Origin: Tubiluchus corallicola | Taxonomy: Eukaryota; Priapulida; Priapulimorpha; Priapulimorphida; Tubiluchidae | Reading direction: 5' to 3' | DNA length: 64,000 nt | Assembly (NCBI GenBank): GCA_030141605.1 | Contig: JAQGDQ010000064.1 | Location: forward strand, 674,116-738,115 | Shown: piece after piece, positions 11,691 to 38,809 of the stretch | Layout of the letters: each line of letters begins with the position of its first letter | How positions within the stretch are numbered: position 1 is the stretch's first letter | The notes under the pieces: model-generated | The model's database searches: none | The model's input: the letters and a program-made list of their open reading frames with translations, nothing else | Told to the model about the DNA's origin: nothing | Position numbers and translations under genes: made by a program

Positions 11691-14667
11691 GCATGATTAT
11701 TACCAGTATTTCTTCGAGGCTATGAAAAGTGAAGGTAAGCACGCAATGCAATACAATAGGCCGAATTATAATGTATAAAAATTCACAAACTACGGAGAAT
11801 CCGTGCGACTGCTAGGTACAGAAGAGAACATGTTTCACCTTTCTGTTCAATTTTGTACTTTTCCTTGTAACGTCGTTTTTATCAAAGTTGTGTTAAATCT
11901 AAATTATCTAATTTGCAAAGTAAAATCTTGCAAGGCGACGAAACATGCGAAGTAACAATACGGGATATCTTAAAAGCATCTTTTTACGAAATCCATCTGT
12001 AGCGAAGATAAAAATTAAAATCCTTCATTTCTTGTATGCAGCTCCATTGAATCGTACAGAGACGCCCCCCAAAAAGTTCATGTTGCCAAGAAAATATTAA
12101 AAATTTCTGCCAAGTTTTTAAACATAATTTCTTTTTTTGATAATTAGGATTACAGTTCATTCATAAACTTCATGTCTCTTCTATTGGGTGTTTTAAAAGC
12201 CCCTTTCTAACTTGATTTTCAATTTCATTTGCAGTTAACTTGTTAAAGGCTAAAATTATATTCAACAGTTGAGATGTCTTAGTTTCATGTTTTGTGCCAT
12301 TTTCTTTTACTACCATGCTAACATGTACACATTGGTGATTGTGGGTAGTATTTGGATACCCTTATGCACCAGATAGAAACACCATCCTTGTCAGAAATCC
12401 GTGGAGATAGAATCGTAAAGGGCAAATTGGGTTCGACCAGGAAGACGTCAAAATGGGTGGTGTGAGGAGACTGTCGAAACTGTCAATGAGGCCAAGTGGT
12501 CATGCACGTGCGCTTCACTACCGGAGCCAGATCAAGGCTGATCAGTGAATGACTCGTGATTGCTTGAGTTCAAAATTCACGTTGGTCAATTTCATCATTG
12601 GCAGAGGATGTACTGTGTATACATTCTGTTTAACTACTAATTATTCTTTTAGATTTGAAAAATGTTTTTATCCTGCATTATTCTATATTAGCTCACAGAA
12701 AGCGTCATTATGCCTGGCTGTTTTTTAGTCTTCTCACTGTTTTATGAATATAATTATTTTCATTATTGCTAACGTGATTCAGAGTTAATGTTAGTAAGTA
12801 CAAAACATTTTTCGTAACCTTGAATACATTGTTGTGTTATGTGAAAATTTTTATAAAAACTAAGTGGAAAGAAAAGTAATTACAACAAAATTTTTCAATA
12901 TTTTGCACAATGTTACGTGAATGCTCATGCACGTGGTTAATCAGTTTATTTGTATACTTTAGTCCTGGAAGCGCTCTCGAAATGCAAAGAACATTTTGCA
13001 AATGTACAACCTTCCCTGTCTTTGCAGAAAAATAACATTGACTTCGTGTAACTTTGGGTTCTAAGTGTCTTTACTGATATTTCAGTCTACTTTAATTATC
13101 AGGTTCTTGCCTTGTGATTATATGCATGTGCAACGTTACACACATACACATAAAAATAATGTGTTGCCTTTAAGCTCGTTCCAAGCGTTTTGTTTACATT
13201 GAATAAGCTCAACATGAAGTTTATTTGAACAAGATACGGAGGGTCGCCATCATCTTCAAAGCTGCTCCACCTCTACCAAACGCTGTTATAGATTGCAGGT
13301 AATCCATGATTGTTGTAATCTATGTTATGTGGAATGTAATGAGAAAGTGGTTTGCCAGACACCACCTCCATTAGCAACAGTAAACCGTAAGTCAATAAAT
13401 TTACTGTGAGTTTATTTGTTGTTGGCTTTAACATTGTATCTTTGTAAGCATGTGTAAGGAACAGATTCTACGTAATTTCCCACTCACGATAACCTATTTA
13501 ATATCAGCATAATAACGGCATAATAGTGCTTGTAGTAGTAATCGGCCTTTTTCTAATAATCATTGTTTCCTTATCAATGTAAAATATTAAGAATATATCT
13601 TTACACTCATAAATTATATCAGCTCTTATAATTGCAAATAATAGTTATACTACTTTCAATACAGAACTTGCTTGCGCGAAAAAAGCTTTAAACAGAAAGT
13701 TCAATCAGCAAAAGCCCATTAAAATTTCGTGAACTCTATAAGAATTTTTGCCACTTCAGTTAATCCTTTTCAAGGCTTTGGCCATCTTTGGTAAAGCGAT
13801 CTAAGTAGTTGGGTAGCCGGGGAAGGTTAGACAGCGAGCAGTACAGATTAGTAGGCTAATAATAAATTTCTTATTTTGGGCCCTCATGTACATAATACTA
13901 GCATAAGATTACTTTTGAAAATTAGTGAAAGTTGGTTTAAAAATTAGCAACGCAAGTTATTAACATCTTATAGTCTTCTTTCTAGAAGCAATTTTGGTTA
14001 TAATAAGGTAACATTTTAAACGAGCTATTTTCTAATTGATTTAATCAGGTCTATCTAGTGACACAGTTACCTACCTTAAAGGTATGCCTACTTCTGTTAA
14101 TTCAATAATAGTTTTAGTAGACCGCGACACCAGTACTTGTTAAAATAGCATGCTGTCATCTCTTAAGTTGAAACAGGATGTATTACGAGCCGGCGGGGCT
14201 TTAATGTTAGAAACAAGCGTAGTAGCTAAAACTGAATGTAGAAATTGCTAAAGCTGACAATATTGTATACATGCAGTAAGGCATAGTTGCGGATCACGAA
14301 AGTACAACTTTGATCTGGTTTTAGAGGTGATATATGTTTTGTGATTGTTGTTAAACCGTAAACAACCGTTAAACGTTTGTAGCACTATAGAATTATAGCA
14401 AGTTTTATTCAAAATTATGTTGTGTGCAGTAACCACAATGCGTTCATAGAAACAAAATAATAAAAAATCTTCTGTATTTTGCTATAATATTTTTCTTCTA
14501 TAATCTTCCGATTTACGTTATTTAGAAGTTGAAACCGGTCACAGCTGTAGCCCCACCCAAAAAATTTTGCTCTTTAAATCGAAAGATACACAGACGTCTA
14601 CTGTTTGCATTCATTTTAATTTTAGATGTTGTACGAGCTTGTATCGTCAATTGCTGCCAAGTAAACA
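11691..14667. other. Intergenic region upstream of gamma-glutamyltransferase
   Basis: No recognisable gene. A slightly more GC-rich stretch at about 12360-12560 has no sustained open frame. The right end should hold the promoter of the downstream gene, but no convincing TATA element was identified. Confidence 0.4.
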
Positions 14668-28729
<14,062 letters not shown>

Positions 28730-31700
28730 AAAGTTGCAAAACCGACTGTTTAGAACAGTCTACAAGATACTGTTCGCATGAGTGATAATTTGAAAATAAG
28801 CTTGCCTTCTCACGAGTTGAGCAGTGTGCACCACGTGCAGCATAGCAGAACTTTAATAGTGAAAATTTACCAGCAAATTGAAAAGTATTTGAGAAACAGA
28901 TTTTATAAATGTTTTCCGAAAATGCCGGTTATAACGCTACTATTGGCAACTGTATCGAGGATAATTTAATGGCCACCAGATGGAATGTGCCAGTCAGTCA
29001 TTTGGAACATGCACAAGTAATAATCACAGCAATAGATTCATTGTTCACATAAACATTAATTATATTATTATTTAATAATAGAATGTGGATTGGAGAATGC
29101 TATGTATATAGCCTGTAATTTAGTCCAACGTTCAAGAGAAAAAAGTTAAGCATGTATTTAAAATATTTTCGTGGTGCTGGAAGTGGGTGTACTTTTTAAT
29201 GCATTCATCTGACAACAATTAAAAATGGTTTCACAACAATTAAATGAAACTTGGCTTGGCCGGTAATTCCATTCTGAATGTCTTTACTGCCTTAATGCAT
29301 TGCTGTGGCTGCTTTCATACACAGCACATTTTTAAGCACCTTTAGTGCTCTCTATTACAACTGGATAGTATTTAGTCAGTCTCCTTTGGGTAAAACTTAA
29401 CCAATCAATTTTTGAATAAATACTCAGAATATTCGGATGTGAATGTAATTATTAACTACGTTACATTATTATACTCAGAACGCTTTCATTTAGTAAAGAA
29501 AAGCAGTCTATCGTAATATTGTGCAATCTACTAAAGCTAATAAATAATTTGTAAACAGACAGTAAATTTTCATTTTAAAGACCAGCAATTTCAGCAGGTA
29601 ATAATAAAGATAGATACAAAAAAATAAATTTAAATGTCGCTGGTTGTTTATATGAACAGAAAAATAAAAAGCAAACAAGAAACGGTATATGTAAGGAAGG
29701 CAGGTAACATTGGTTTAAGGATTTCGTTACTTTTTACAAACAACATAGACGTGCTTGTAGATTTATTTTTAATGACAAAATTTTAATCACAATTTTTGTG
29801 CAATAAAAAAACATAAATGCAACTATTGTTAATATTATTCCTTTCAACAACAATACAGAAGGTGATGTGAAAATGCTAAATCATAATCACTACTGCATTA
29901 CCAGATCCATTATTGAAAGCAAGCTCGTTGATGAAGCACATTTTAAACAACATTTGCATCATCAGCATTAGTGTCTCCATAGCATTTATCATCACCGTGT
30001 GAAAAACGATAAGAACGACAGTATCAGTAACAACAAAAGAAACAACGGAAAGAACAATAACCACACAGTTTATGGATCAATTACGGATTTTTTTAAAACA
30101 ATTCTGAATCCTGCAAAGTGAAATCTGCTATTTAACGTAATCTCTACTAAAACTGGATGGTGGTGGAAAAGACAGGGCTCATTATTAAGGTTAAGACTGG
30201 AGAAGCCAGTGAAGGTCATCTTGGCTATATTTGGGTGCGTGTAATATATGTGCTTTATGCATATCTTTCCTCTGTGAGATAAATGGCCAGAATAAGCACG
30301 AAGAATGAACCAGCCTAAAGACAGAATCGAAGGGGTTCATTTAATCATTGTTATGTTATTCATTAATGTTAATTGACATTGCTCTGTTGTGAAACTAAAC
30401 ATCAACCCGCCAATATTCATCCTTTAAGAGTTATAAATTAACAATCATAAACTAATGTCATAACAGCAACTATCCAACATTATTATATAAAGTTACTAAA
30501 ATATACAAAATTGTTATTTTAATGTAAACACTAAATTGTGCATAATATTACCCTTGTAAAAACAGAACACATTCGAAATATTTTGTTTAGCAAACAGTTT
30601 TTTGAATCATTACTATGGCTGTCACATAATTGTTACAATAATTTTATAGACAGAGAATAATATAGTCAGAACAGTTCACATGATCAGATATCATGGCACA
30701 ACTCAGATAACCAAATAACCCAAAAAATTTAAAAGTACACAAGTGTATGCAAATATGGTGTAATTAAACAGACAATTTCTACTTCCCATCAAAACTAATA
30801 ATTTTCTTCAGTTCCAAAGTAGACAGTATAATGAGGTTTGACTAAAACAAATCTGGTACTGCTGATTTGGTATGCATCATGATTTAGGCCAAATTTTACA
30901 GGCACGCCAAATGTTTAAAATTGCAAAAAATAATTGTTATAAAAACATGATATAAGCGTAGTCAAGCTAATTATGAAAATCAAGTTACATTATTAAATAA
31001 CCAGATATAATAGTCTGGTTACATTACAGCTGGCATACTAAGTATAATGTAATGTATACCATAATTAATTATATAAATGAAAACATTTTTCAAAATAGCT
31101 GCTCTTATACATGTACTATGACGAGTCAATTGATATATATAATATATGTATACATACATACATACATATATATATATACTTTAGTTAGTTTAGTACATGA
31201 CTAAATTATTATGGCTATAGTACATTATTATGACTAAGTTACATAAACGGATTATTCATTTATGTAATTTTTCCAAATTCCCTGATAAAAAAAATGTCTA
31301 AACTTTCACCATAAGACCAATTCTAATTTTCTGTGTATAATGTAGTCTATGGCACAGTAAATACTAAATGCGTTATTATGATATGAACACAGCTTTATAG
31401 TTAAACGATAAAAAATTGAAATACTACATAGTTGAACTTATAATTTTAAAACAGCAACAGTCTAAATTCTTAGCTATGTAAACTAAATAAATACCATTTA
31501 AGAAGTCTGATGACAGTGAAATATGAGGGAACACAGCCAGAAACTTAGTTTCCACTAGGATTCCATGAAAAACAACATTAGGATTTAAATGAAGTAGTTA
31601 TGAGCACTGCTGTGCAATTCAGTAGATCTAGCTAGGTGTATAAAGCAAATGTGTAAACTGCTATGCGCACGCACGCACGCACTCACACACAATTCATAAA

Positions 31701-32859
31701 CAAAGCTTAAAAATTTGTTTTCCCGGTCGTTAAACAAAGAATTGAAGCAAATACGCAGATAACATTATGAAATGTTTGAAAAAATAATTACAGCATTTGT
31801 AGTGCAGTAGCGTACAGTTCACTAGCTAAGCAAATGCGTAAATTAGGCCTACTTAATATCATTAAACAAACAAATTGTACTGATATTGGGTATGCAATAA
31901 CTGAAAACTTTGCCTTACACGTTGCTGCAATTTCAAGTAAAATCTGCAAATTTACAATTTGCTGTCTGCATATCTTCAAAAATTCACTGTCAGCAATGTG
32001 TAAAACTAGTGCAGATTATGCATCCACATGTCTGCAAAGCTGCTATCCTCAAATCTCTGATAAAGAATAAGAACTATCTTTTCCAGTTACACAAGTTCAA
32101 CCAGGCGTGTGTAATGCTAAGTAACATAATTTCCACAGTTTTTTGGGACATTTCATTTTGTCCATGAAGCTTCTGTTGGAAAAAAATCAATAAAATCATT
32201 CCATCGATAAAGTGATTCCATCATAGCTAAACTGTCAACCACACACCCGAAGTAAAAAGGAGTATACGCGAGTTAAAGCAATCAAAATTAATAGTACATG
32301 TTCTGCATAATCGGAATAACATTTATACATACAAACTTGATTAAACGTGATTAACCTTTAGTCTCTAGAAAACAACAGGAATGTAGCAACAGCTGCTTAG
32401 GTGAATTATCATAATTAACATGATCATATGCCCATTTACATCTATTGTCGACAGTGAACATGCAGAACTCTAAAATAAAAGAAATTTGCCTTCAAGACAG
32501 GTAAACATGCTAGTCATCCAGCAAAAAACTGGACACTGCTATGCCAGTGGTTTGTCATCACCACTTCCGACCAACCAGCAATTATATCTCTACTAGTTCA
32601 AAACTCACAAGTGCGAATTATGGTAACAAATTACTATTTTCTGCACAGTATCAATAATCAATGTTGGAAGTTTACTGTAACAAATCTGTGATTGGCTGTG
32701 TGACAAGATATATAGCTGAATGTACACATATTTTGCGCATAAAGGGAAATATGCTGATGTGTATCGACATATCAAAAATTCTCAAGAAAATATTATACCT
32801 ATAATTATATAATACATATATGTTTATATAATAATATGTTTATATAATTATATAAAAAC
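28730..32859. other. Intergenic: GGT 3' UTR and long AT-rich spacer
   Basis: AATAAA motifs at 29415 and 29539 are candidate GGT polyadenylation signals. The rest is AT-rich with short repeats: (TA)n(CATA)n at about 31125-31180, (GCAC)n at 31666-31690, and TA-rich sequence at 32800-32850. I looked here on the minus strand for a formyl-THF synthetase domain belonging to the MTHFD gene and saw no recognisable peptide. Confidence 0.5.
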
Positions 32860-33780
32860 CTATTGTATAACACATCCAGCTCGAATAGGTCGTACTTTAA
32901 CGGCACTACGTCGAGCACTATCCACAGTATTAGCTAATAACATAGCAACTGTCATAGGCCCAACACCACCAGGTACAGGTGTAATCCAGGATGCTCTCTG
33001 TTTAGCACTGTCAAATTCTACATCTCCAACCAATCGTTGACCACTCTTTTTGCTTGCATCAGGAATCACATTGATTCCACAATCAATTACAACAGCTCCT
33101 GGCTTGATCCAGTTACCTTTCACAAGACCAGATTTACCAGCAGCTACGACGACTAAATCAGCACGAGACACGACCTCTGCCATGTCCTTCGTTCGAGTGT
33201 GACACGTTGTTACAGTAGCGTGATTCCACTTGAGAAGATCGGCCATTGGCGAGCCAACAATTTTACTTCTCCCAACTACAACAGCTTCAGCACCTTTTAC
33301 TTCAAATTCACAATGCCGGATCAGCTCAAAGCTACCACGAGGAGTGCAAGGTATAAAACAATCACTCAAATCTCCACGAGCTAGTTTTCCAGCATTTAAA
33401 GCATGTAAACCGTCGACATCTTTCTCAGGGGCCACTGCATTTGTAGCAGCATCGTCATCAATATCCTCTGTAGTATCAAGCGGAAGTTGCACAATGATGC
33501 CATGCACATTATCATCAGCATTTAATCTTTCAATTTCCTCTAGTAGAGTAACCTCATTTGTAGACCTTGGTAATTTCACATGCCACGTTCTCATTCCAAT
33601 TTCATCAGCTGATTTTAGCTTAGATTTTATGTACACATTTGAATCTTTTCTGTCACCAACCTGAACAATAGCCAAACCTGGTACAACATCAGCATTAGAT
33701 TTCTTTAAAAGTGCTACCTGTTCTGCCAGATCATTCTTCACCTTTTTTGCTACGAATTTTCCATCAATTAACTGGGCCAT
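32860..33780 (-). CDS. Stand-alone methylene-THF dehydrogenase/methenyl-THF cyclohydrolase, 306 aa
   Basis: Single coding exon, ATG 33780 to TAG 32860. It is collinear with the N-terminal domain of the cytosolic trifunctional C1-THF synthase (MTHFD1). Active-site Tyr50 and Lys54 (NVYIKSKLKSA) match human Tyr52/Lys56. Gln98 in VQLPLD, Asp123 in EKDVDGLHALNAGKLARGD, the dinucleotide motif VVVGRSKIVGSP and the PGGVGPMTVAML block are all present. It interconverts 5,10-methylene-, methenyl- and 10-formyl-THF. There is no mitochondrial targeting peptide, and it resembles the NADP-dependent cytosolic form more than MTHFD2. The formyl-THF synthetase domain that normally follows is absent: the frame stops just after KVRPIRAGCVIQ. 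An acceptor (TTTTTTAG, 33808) lies 27 bases upstream of ATG, so the leader is spliced. Confidence 0.92.
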   Translation of the reverse strand: MAQLIDGKFVAKKVKNDLAEQVALLKKSNADVVPGLAIVQVGDRKDSNVYIKSKLKSADEIGMRTWHVKLPRSTNEVTLLEEIERLNADDNVHGIIVQLPLDTTEDIDDDAATNAVAPEKDVDGLHALNAGKLARGDLSDCFIPCTPRGSFELIRHCEFEVKGAEAVVVGRSKIVGSPMADLLKWNHATVTTCHTRTKDMAEVVSRADLVVVAAGKSGLVKGNWIKPGAVVIDCGINVIPDASKKSGQRLVGDVEFDSAKQRASWITPVPGGVGPMTVAMLLANTVDSARRSAVKVRPIRAGCVIQ

Positions 33781-34240
33781 TTTGTTTGGATTGTTTGTCA
33801 GGTCAACCTAAAAAAAGTAAAAATAGATCAATAATGTAAACACAATGAAAAACAGCTTGCTTCGCAGGAAGCATTTTCAAATGGTAAACAAGACAAATTA
33901 TAAATCTGCAATCACTAATAACTCGCTACCAGTACTGCTTGGCTGTTTATGTGCAAATACAATCAGCAACTAACGTTACACTAAAAACGAACTAATCTAG
34001 TATTAGTAACAATAATTACTAACATTTGTATCACGGCGAATACTATTGCCAACCAAAATCAAAGAACTGCCTTCAAGACAGCCTCTCATTTGAATTTAAG
34101 CACACAGCAAGTTTTTGAATCTTGCCACATCTTCCAAAACTGATTTAACATTTCTTCAGTGAAAGCAGTTCAAGCAGAGAAGGACAACTTACCTATTTCA
34201 TCTATCGTCGTCCCGATGTTCAAGGTACCTGCGGCATGGC
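33781..34240 (-). other. Spliced 5' leader of the MTHFD gene
   Basis: Minus-strand acceptor at 33808-33809 preceded by a polypyrimidine run. A candidate matching donor, GAAATAG|GTAAGTTG, occurs at 34193. The non-coding first exon would lie to the right of 34193, start unknown, with the intron at 33808-34192. Confidence 0.55.
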
Positions 34241-34479
34241 CATGTTACACCGTGTTTACGCAGTACACATTTTTTATTCTTCTACTTTTATTACCAACTT
34301 TTATTACCAATACCAAGAACAGATTATGGCTACACTACAGTACTCTGGAGCACTATTGTACAACAATATCTATGCTAATCTGAAGTTTAAATCATCAAAA
34401 GCACAGCTTAGAACTGCAAACACTTTTAAATTGGTCGAATATGATATATCCCTTTAATTTAAATAACTTTTCTTAATTT

Positions 34480-35200
34480 TAAATGGACGTCAGATTGTTT
34501 AGGATTATTTATAATAGTGCGTTTTAGAACACTATAAATTTTATCTTTAGCCTTAAGCCTAGTTCTTTTCAATAATCATTTAGTTTGCTTTGTTTGCACC
34601 TTGCAAAAGCAAAATTTGTATACAGTAACAGTATTGGGACTACATGTGTACAGAAGGCATAATAATGTCCATGTGAGAGATCTACTATACCAAGTTGGAT
34701 GGACACACAACAGAATATTGGACCAATCAGATTTTAACAAAATTAAATCATAGTCATTATTATTATTATTCTATCTGTATCCATCCTCACAGTAGTTGCA
34801 AAACAGTGGTGTTAACTTAATCAAGTTATTTTAATTTTACATACTATTAAAAAATAATAGTCTTTCTATTTTTTTATATCATTCCATATATGAGTTTCAT
34901 TCATTACATCATTCCATTTTAAGCACTAACGTTTTTTTTATCACGATTCACTTTAAATTTTCAGATTATCTCCATTACTTTTTTTTTCTCTATCACTGTG
35001 TGGGACAATCTAACAAGCCCTGCTTTTTGATTGCCCACAACACATTTACATTCGTGTATAAGTAAATAGTGCTTGAGGCTTTTCTGAGCGGTATTTTTTA
35101 TTTGTATTATATCCATTGTAGGCCCTTTCACTGATATTGTATATGTAACCTGTAAATGTGTATGGTGAAATAAATGACTATGACTATGACTATGACTATT
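34480..35200 (+). mobile_element. 3' UTR/tail remnant of a LINE ending in (TGACTA)n
   Basis: The segment ends in AATAAA (35169) directly followed by four TGACTA units. Short tandem hexamers after a polyadenylation-like motif are a typical 3' tail of CR1/L2/RTE-type LINEs. No coding portion is recognisable upstream, and the left boundary is approximate. Confidence 0.4.
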
Positions 35201-35675
35201 ATTTATTGTTATAGTTACCGTTGTTGTTGTTACTTTTTCTTATTATTTTTTATTTATTTTAACATTATTTCATGCATTTGAAAATACAGTACATAGCATC
35301 ATACAGATTAAAACAGTCAGCTATACTAGAAAATTACAATAGAAACTACTAAAATATTTACATATATAGACACACACCCAGACACAAGACATAAATATGC
35401 AAAACAGATCGTTAAGAAACAATTCACAGACGCAAAAAAAAACAATAAAAGTCACAGTTTTAAAAAGATGTTGGTCGCCTAGTGCAAAACAGTTTGCAGC
35501 AATAGGTATATAATATATAATTGTATTATGATATGCAGAGTAAACATACAGTTTTCTTATCAATTATAATTAGGTAGTTCTGCCAACCCGCATATATAAA
35601 GGACCCTGTTATCTTTTTTATAATGATTTCATAATTAGGAATATTAAAATTTACAAATTGTCAATTTATTTACAA

Positions 35676-35907
<232 letters not shown>

Positions 35908-37853
35908 TGGACTGTTACAGTATAGCTTCTATAATCGTCAATATTTTAAGACATGAGTGCTGCAATTGCCATAGTCATTTTAGATTTAGATTTATTATGT
36001 ACAATGCCAATGATCAAAGTTTTTAAATCATCACCACAGGAAGACACATTAAGTCAACACTATAAGAAAACGTGCACAGTGTTAAAAGAAGAAAAAATAC
36101 CTATATGCAACCTATATGCAAGACAGGTATCGATTATGTCTGCACACATTCTCACATTTACAACCTCATACACATTTACTTGCTCACACAATCACATATA
36201 CAACATAAACAATACTCACACATATTGTCTATATGCACATACAAATGGATAACACATACACACAAAACCTTATACACAAACACTTACTCATATACCCACC
36301 AACAATATAACCAGTCGTTCATGGTTAATTGAACATTGACCTTTGAGTCCTCGTTTTAGATTTCATGTAATTGGTTGGCAGAACATTAAATATTTTTGAA
36401 TGTCCTCCTTTACTTTCTTTAATCAACCGCGAGAGACATGCAAACGATTGGAAAACTAAATCTGGTCACATAAGTTTATTTTGCTTTAAGTATGTATTTC
36501 TTAATAGTCCTCGCTTAGCGACTCCCCATTTAGGGTCGTTTCGTTTTGTTTTGCGCAAAGCCGATTTTTATTTTTTCAACAACTATTTACTTAATTTGAT
36601 GTCTTTAAACATCAGGGAGCAAACTTTATGCCAAAGAATTTTGCCTGCAACCTGTTGCAATAGTACTCAGACGGTATGTAGATAAAATTCATAAAGTGGC
36701 CCAGCACTTGGCTTTAACATTCAACACCGTTGAACAGTGTGTTTATTGTTCAACAGCGGTCTAGACTTAAAGTTAATTAAAGAGAAGCCATTAGCTAGGT
36801 AAGTCAGATATATGTGTGGTTTTGAGCAAGCAGAAAGAAACTAATTAGTAGAAACATGAGTAAAACTCACAAAATGTTTAATTTATATGATTTAAGCAGC
36901 ATAGTTTAAACCTAAACTCTTAATATAGCTGCCTTAGGAAATAATGATCTGTTGAAGTTGTTATTATTTGGAAAAGATGAATTTAACTATGTTGCTAACT
37001 GTAAAATATACCAATGTATACATGATCTTATGCTACGTACTAAACGCTTCCAGTAGTCTCTATCTGATATAAAATGCATCAGTCTTAAATAATCGTACAT
37101 TAATATTTTCTAACCGTCAATTTCTACTAATGTCTAATGTATTCTTGTAGTAAAACTTGTCAGCTTGTGTAGTTATAGTCTATTCTTACTGTAAATGTTC
37201 TTGTAAATAGTGTATAAAGTCTGTTGAGGTGAGGATCCTAAATCATGTTGTTCAGACTGTCTGATCCAATCCTAAATAAATTATGTTTAAACTAACCTAA
37301 ACTCTGCCTTCCTTAAAGCCATCTCTACAGATGTCCTGGCTCTTTAGGAAACTTGCCTTAATTGATGAAATTGCTTAATCTCCTTTCATATCTCTCGGAT
37401 ATTCATTACATTGTCGTTATGATCCTCAGTCATATGAATTATCTATATTTATTGAGAACTCGAGTTTCTTGTCTCTTTCTTGCTAGGTCTTGTCAATTTC
37501 GAGTTGCACTACTTCACTTTTTGCTATTTTCCTGTACTAATGCCCATCTACTTCATTCTGTTCTGTGGTTGGTTTATTATTGATATTAAAGCCTTATGGA
37601 GCCACCTACTGTTTTTTTGGTAGTTTTAACGGCGATCAAATAGAACCAAGTCTCCAATGTTTTACTCTAATGTATGCAGCAGCAGCTGGCCACTTTGGCC
37701 CGGCTGTTATAATTGTTATAGATCACTTTAACAGACTTTAATTCATCTGTTTTAACTGCATGCAACCATTTTCATTGTAACGGTCAGCAAACATAATTGC
37801 AAATAATTAATTAAGGTATGTTTATAAAAGTGCATTAGCTGCATATTCCTGAC
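35908..37853. other. Intergenic, AT-rich, no gene seen
   Basis: CA-rich low-complexity sequence at 36120-36310, then unremarkable AT-rich DNA. A 12-base inverted match (GTTCTGCCAACC at 35578, GGTTGGCAGAAC at 36373) brackets the (AAT)n region and may be the ends of an old DNA element. Confidence 0.4.
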
Positions 37854-37861
37854 ACAGTTAA

Positions 37862-38290
37862 TAGGGGTGAGCATCGAACATTCGAGTTGGAACATTCGAA
37901 TCGAATTCGAACGCTCGAATTCGATTCGAACGAGTTTTTTTAGTTTGAACTCCATCCGAATCCAAAACTATAGATTCGAATACTTCAGTACTTCAATCAC
38001 ATATGTTCCTGATCATTAAAACAATTGAAACATCATGCAATTAGCATAAATTAGCTGTGATTTCTGCACACAAGTTTTAACAAATTACTAGTCGTTTTAT
38101 TGTAGAACAAAATCGAGTGATATGCATGATCTTTGTAAGACAAATTTTTACTGGTGGTTCGAAAACTTGTTCGAAAATCTTTCAATCTCCATTCGAATTC
38201 GAAACACTGAAGTTCGGTTCGATTCGAATTTTAAAGTCACAAATTCGGTTCGATTCGAATTCGCTTTCTGGTAGAGAATGCTCACCCCTA
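37862..38290. mobile_element. hAT-type MITE, TTCGAA-rich, 429 bp
   Basis: Terminal inverted repeats TAGGGGTGAGCAT (left) and ATGCTCACCCCTA (right, with small interior differences). The flanks are ACAGTTAA (37854) and ACAATTAA (38291), an 8-bp target duplication with one change, as expected for hAT transposition. The termini carry dense TTCGAA/TCGAATTCGA words that are themselves self-complementary. There is no transposase frame, so it is non-autonomous. Confidence 0.8.
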
Positions 38291-38809
38291 ACAATTAACT
38301 GAACAAAGCCATTTTATTTTCACTTGTTTTCCATCAGTTGTGCAGCTTTGTTGGTGAAATGAGGGGCATATCGTAGATGCCTGTTCAAATATGATGATGC
38401 TGATAACGATGATGACAACTATAATTACATTTTATGACTTTATGATATATGTCGTATTATAGATTATTATTAATAAAATGAAAAAAACAAAGGTTTGCTG
38501 GTATAAAATTACTACTGTCGTTAACACTGCTCTTCATGTTGCAGAACAGTAGTATTTGAAAACCAACTATTATTAATAATATTAACATACTATTTCTATG
38601 TTGGACGTTGGTACCGGTTTTTGAGTGTTAGTTACTGTGTTGGTCGCCAAAATTGCCTATATTACTAAAGGCCAATTATATGTTTACTAAATCTTCAACA
38701 TGCGCATTAAAATTTGAGGCAAGTGGTGGCCGTCACTTTTTCAGTTTGTCGGTAATTGCAATTGGTTATGAGAATGTAAAATTAAGAGGGCTTGTAATTT
38801 GACTTAATA

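Noticed and set aside
33199-33664. Plus-strand open frames over the MTHFD gene
   Set aside because: Antisense shadows of a strongly conserved minus-strand enzyme.
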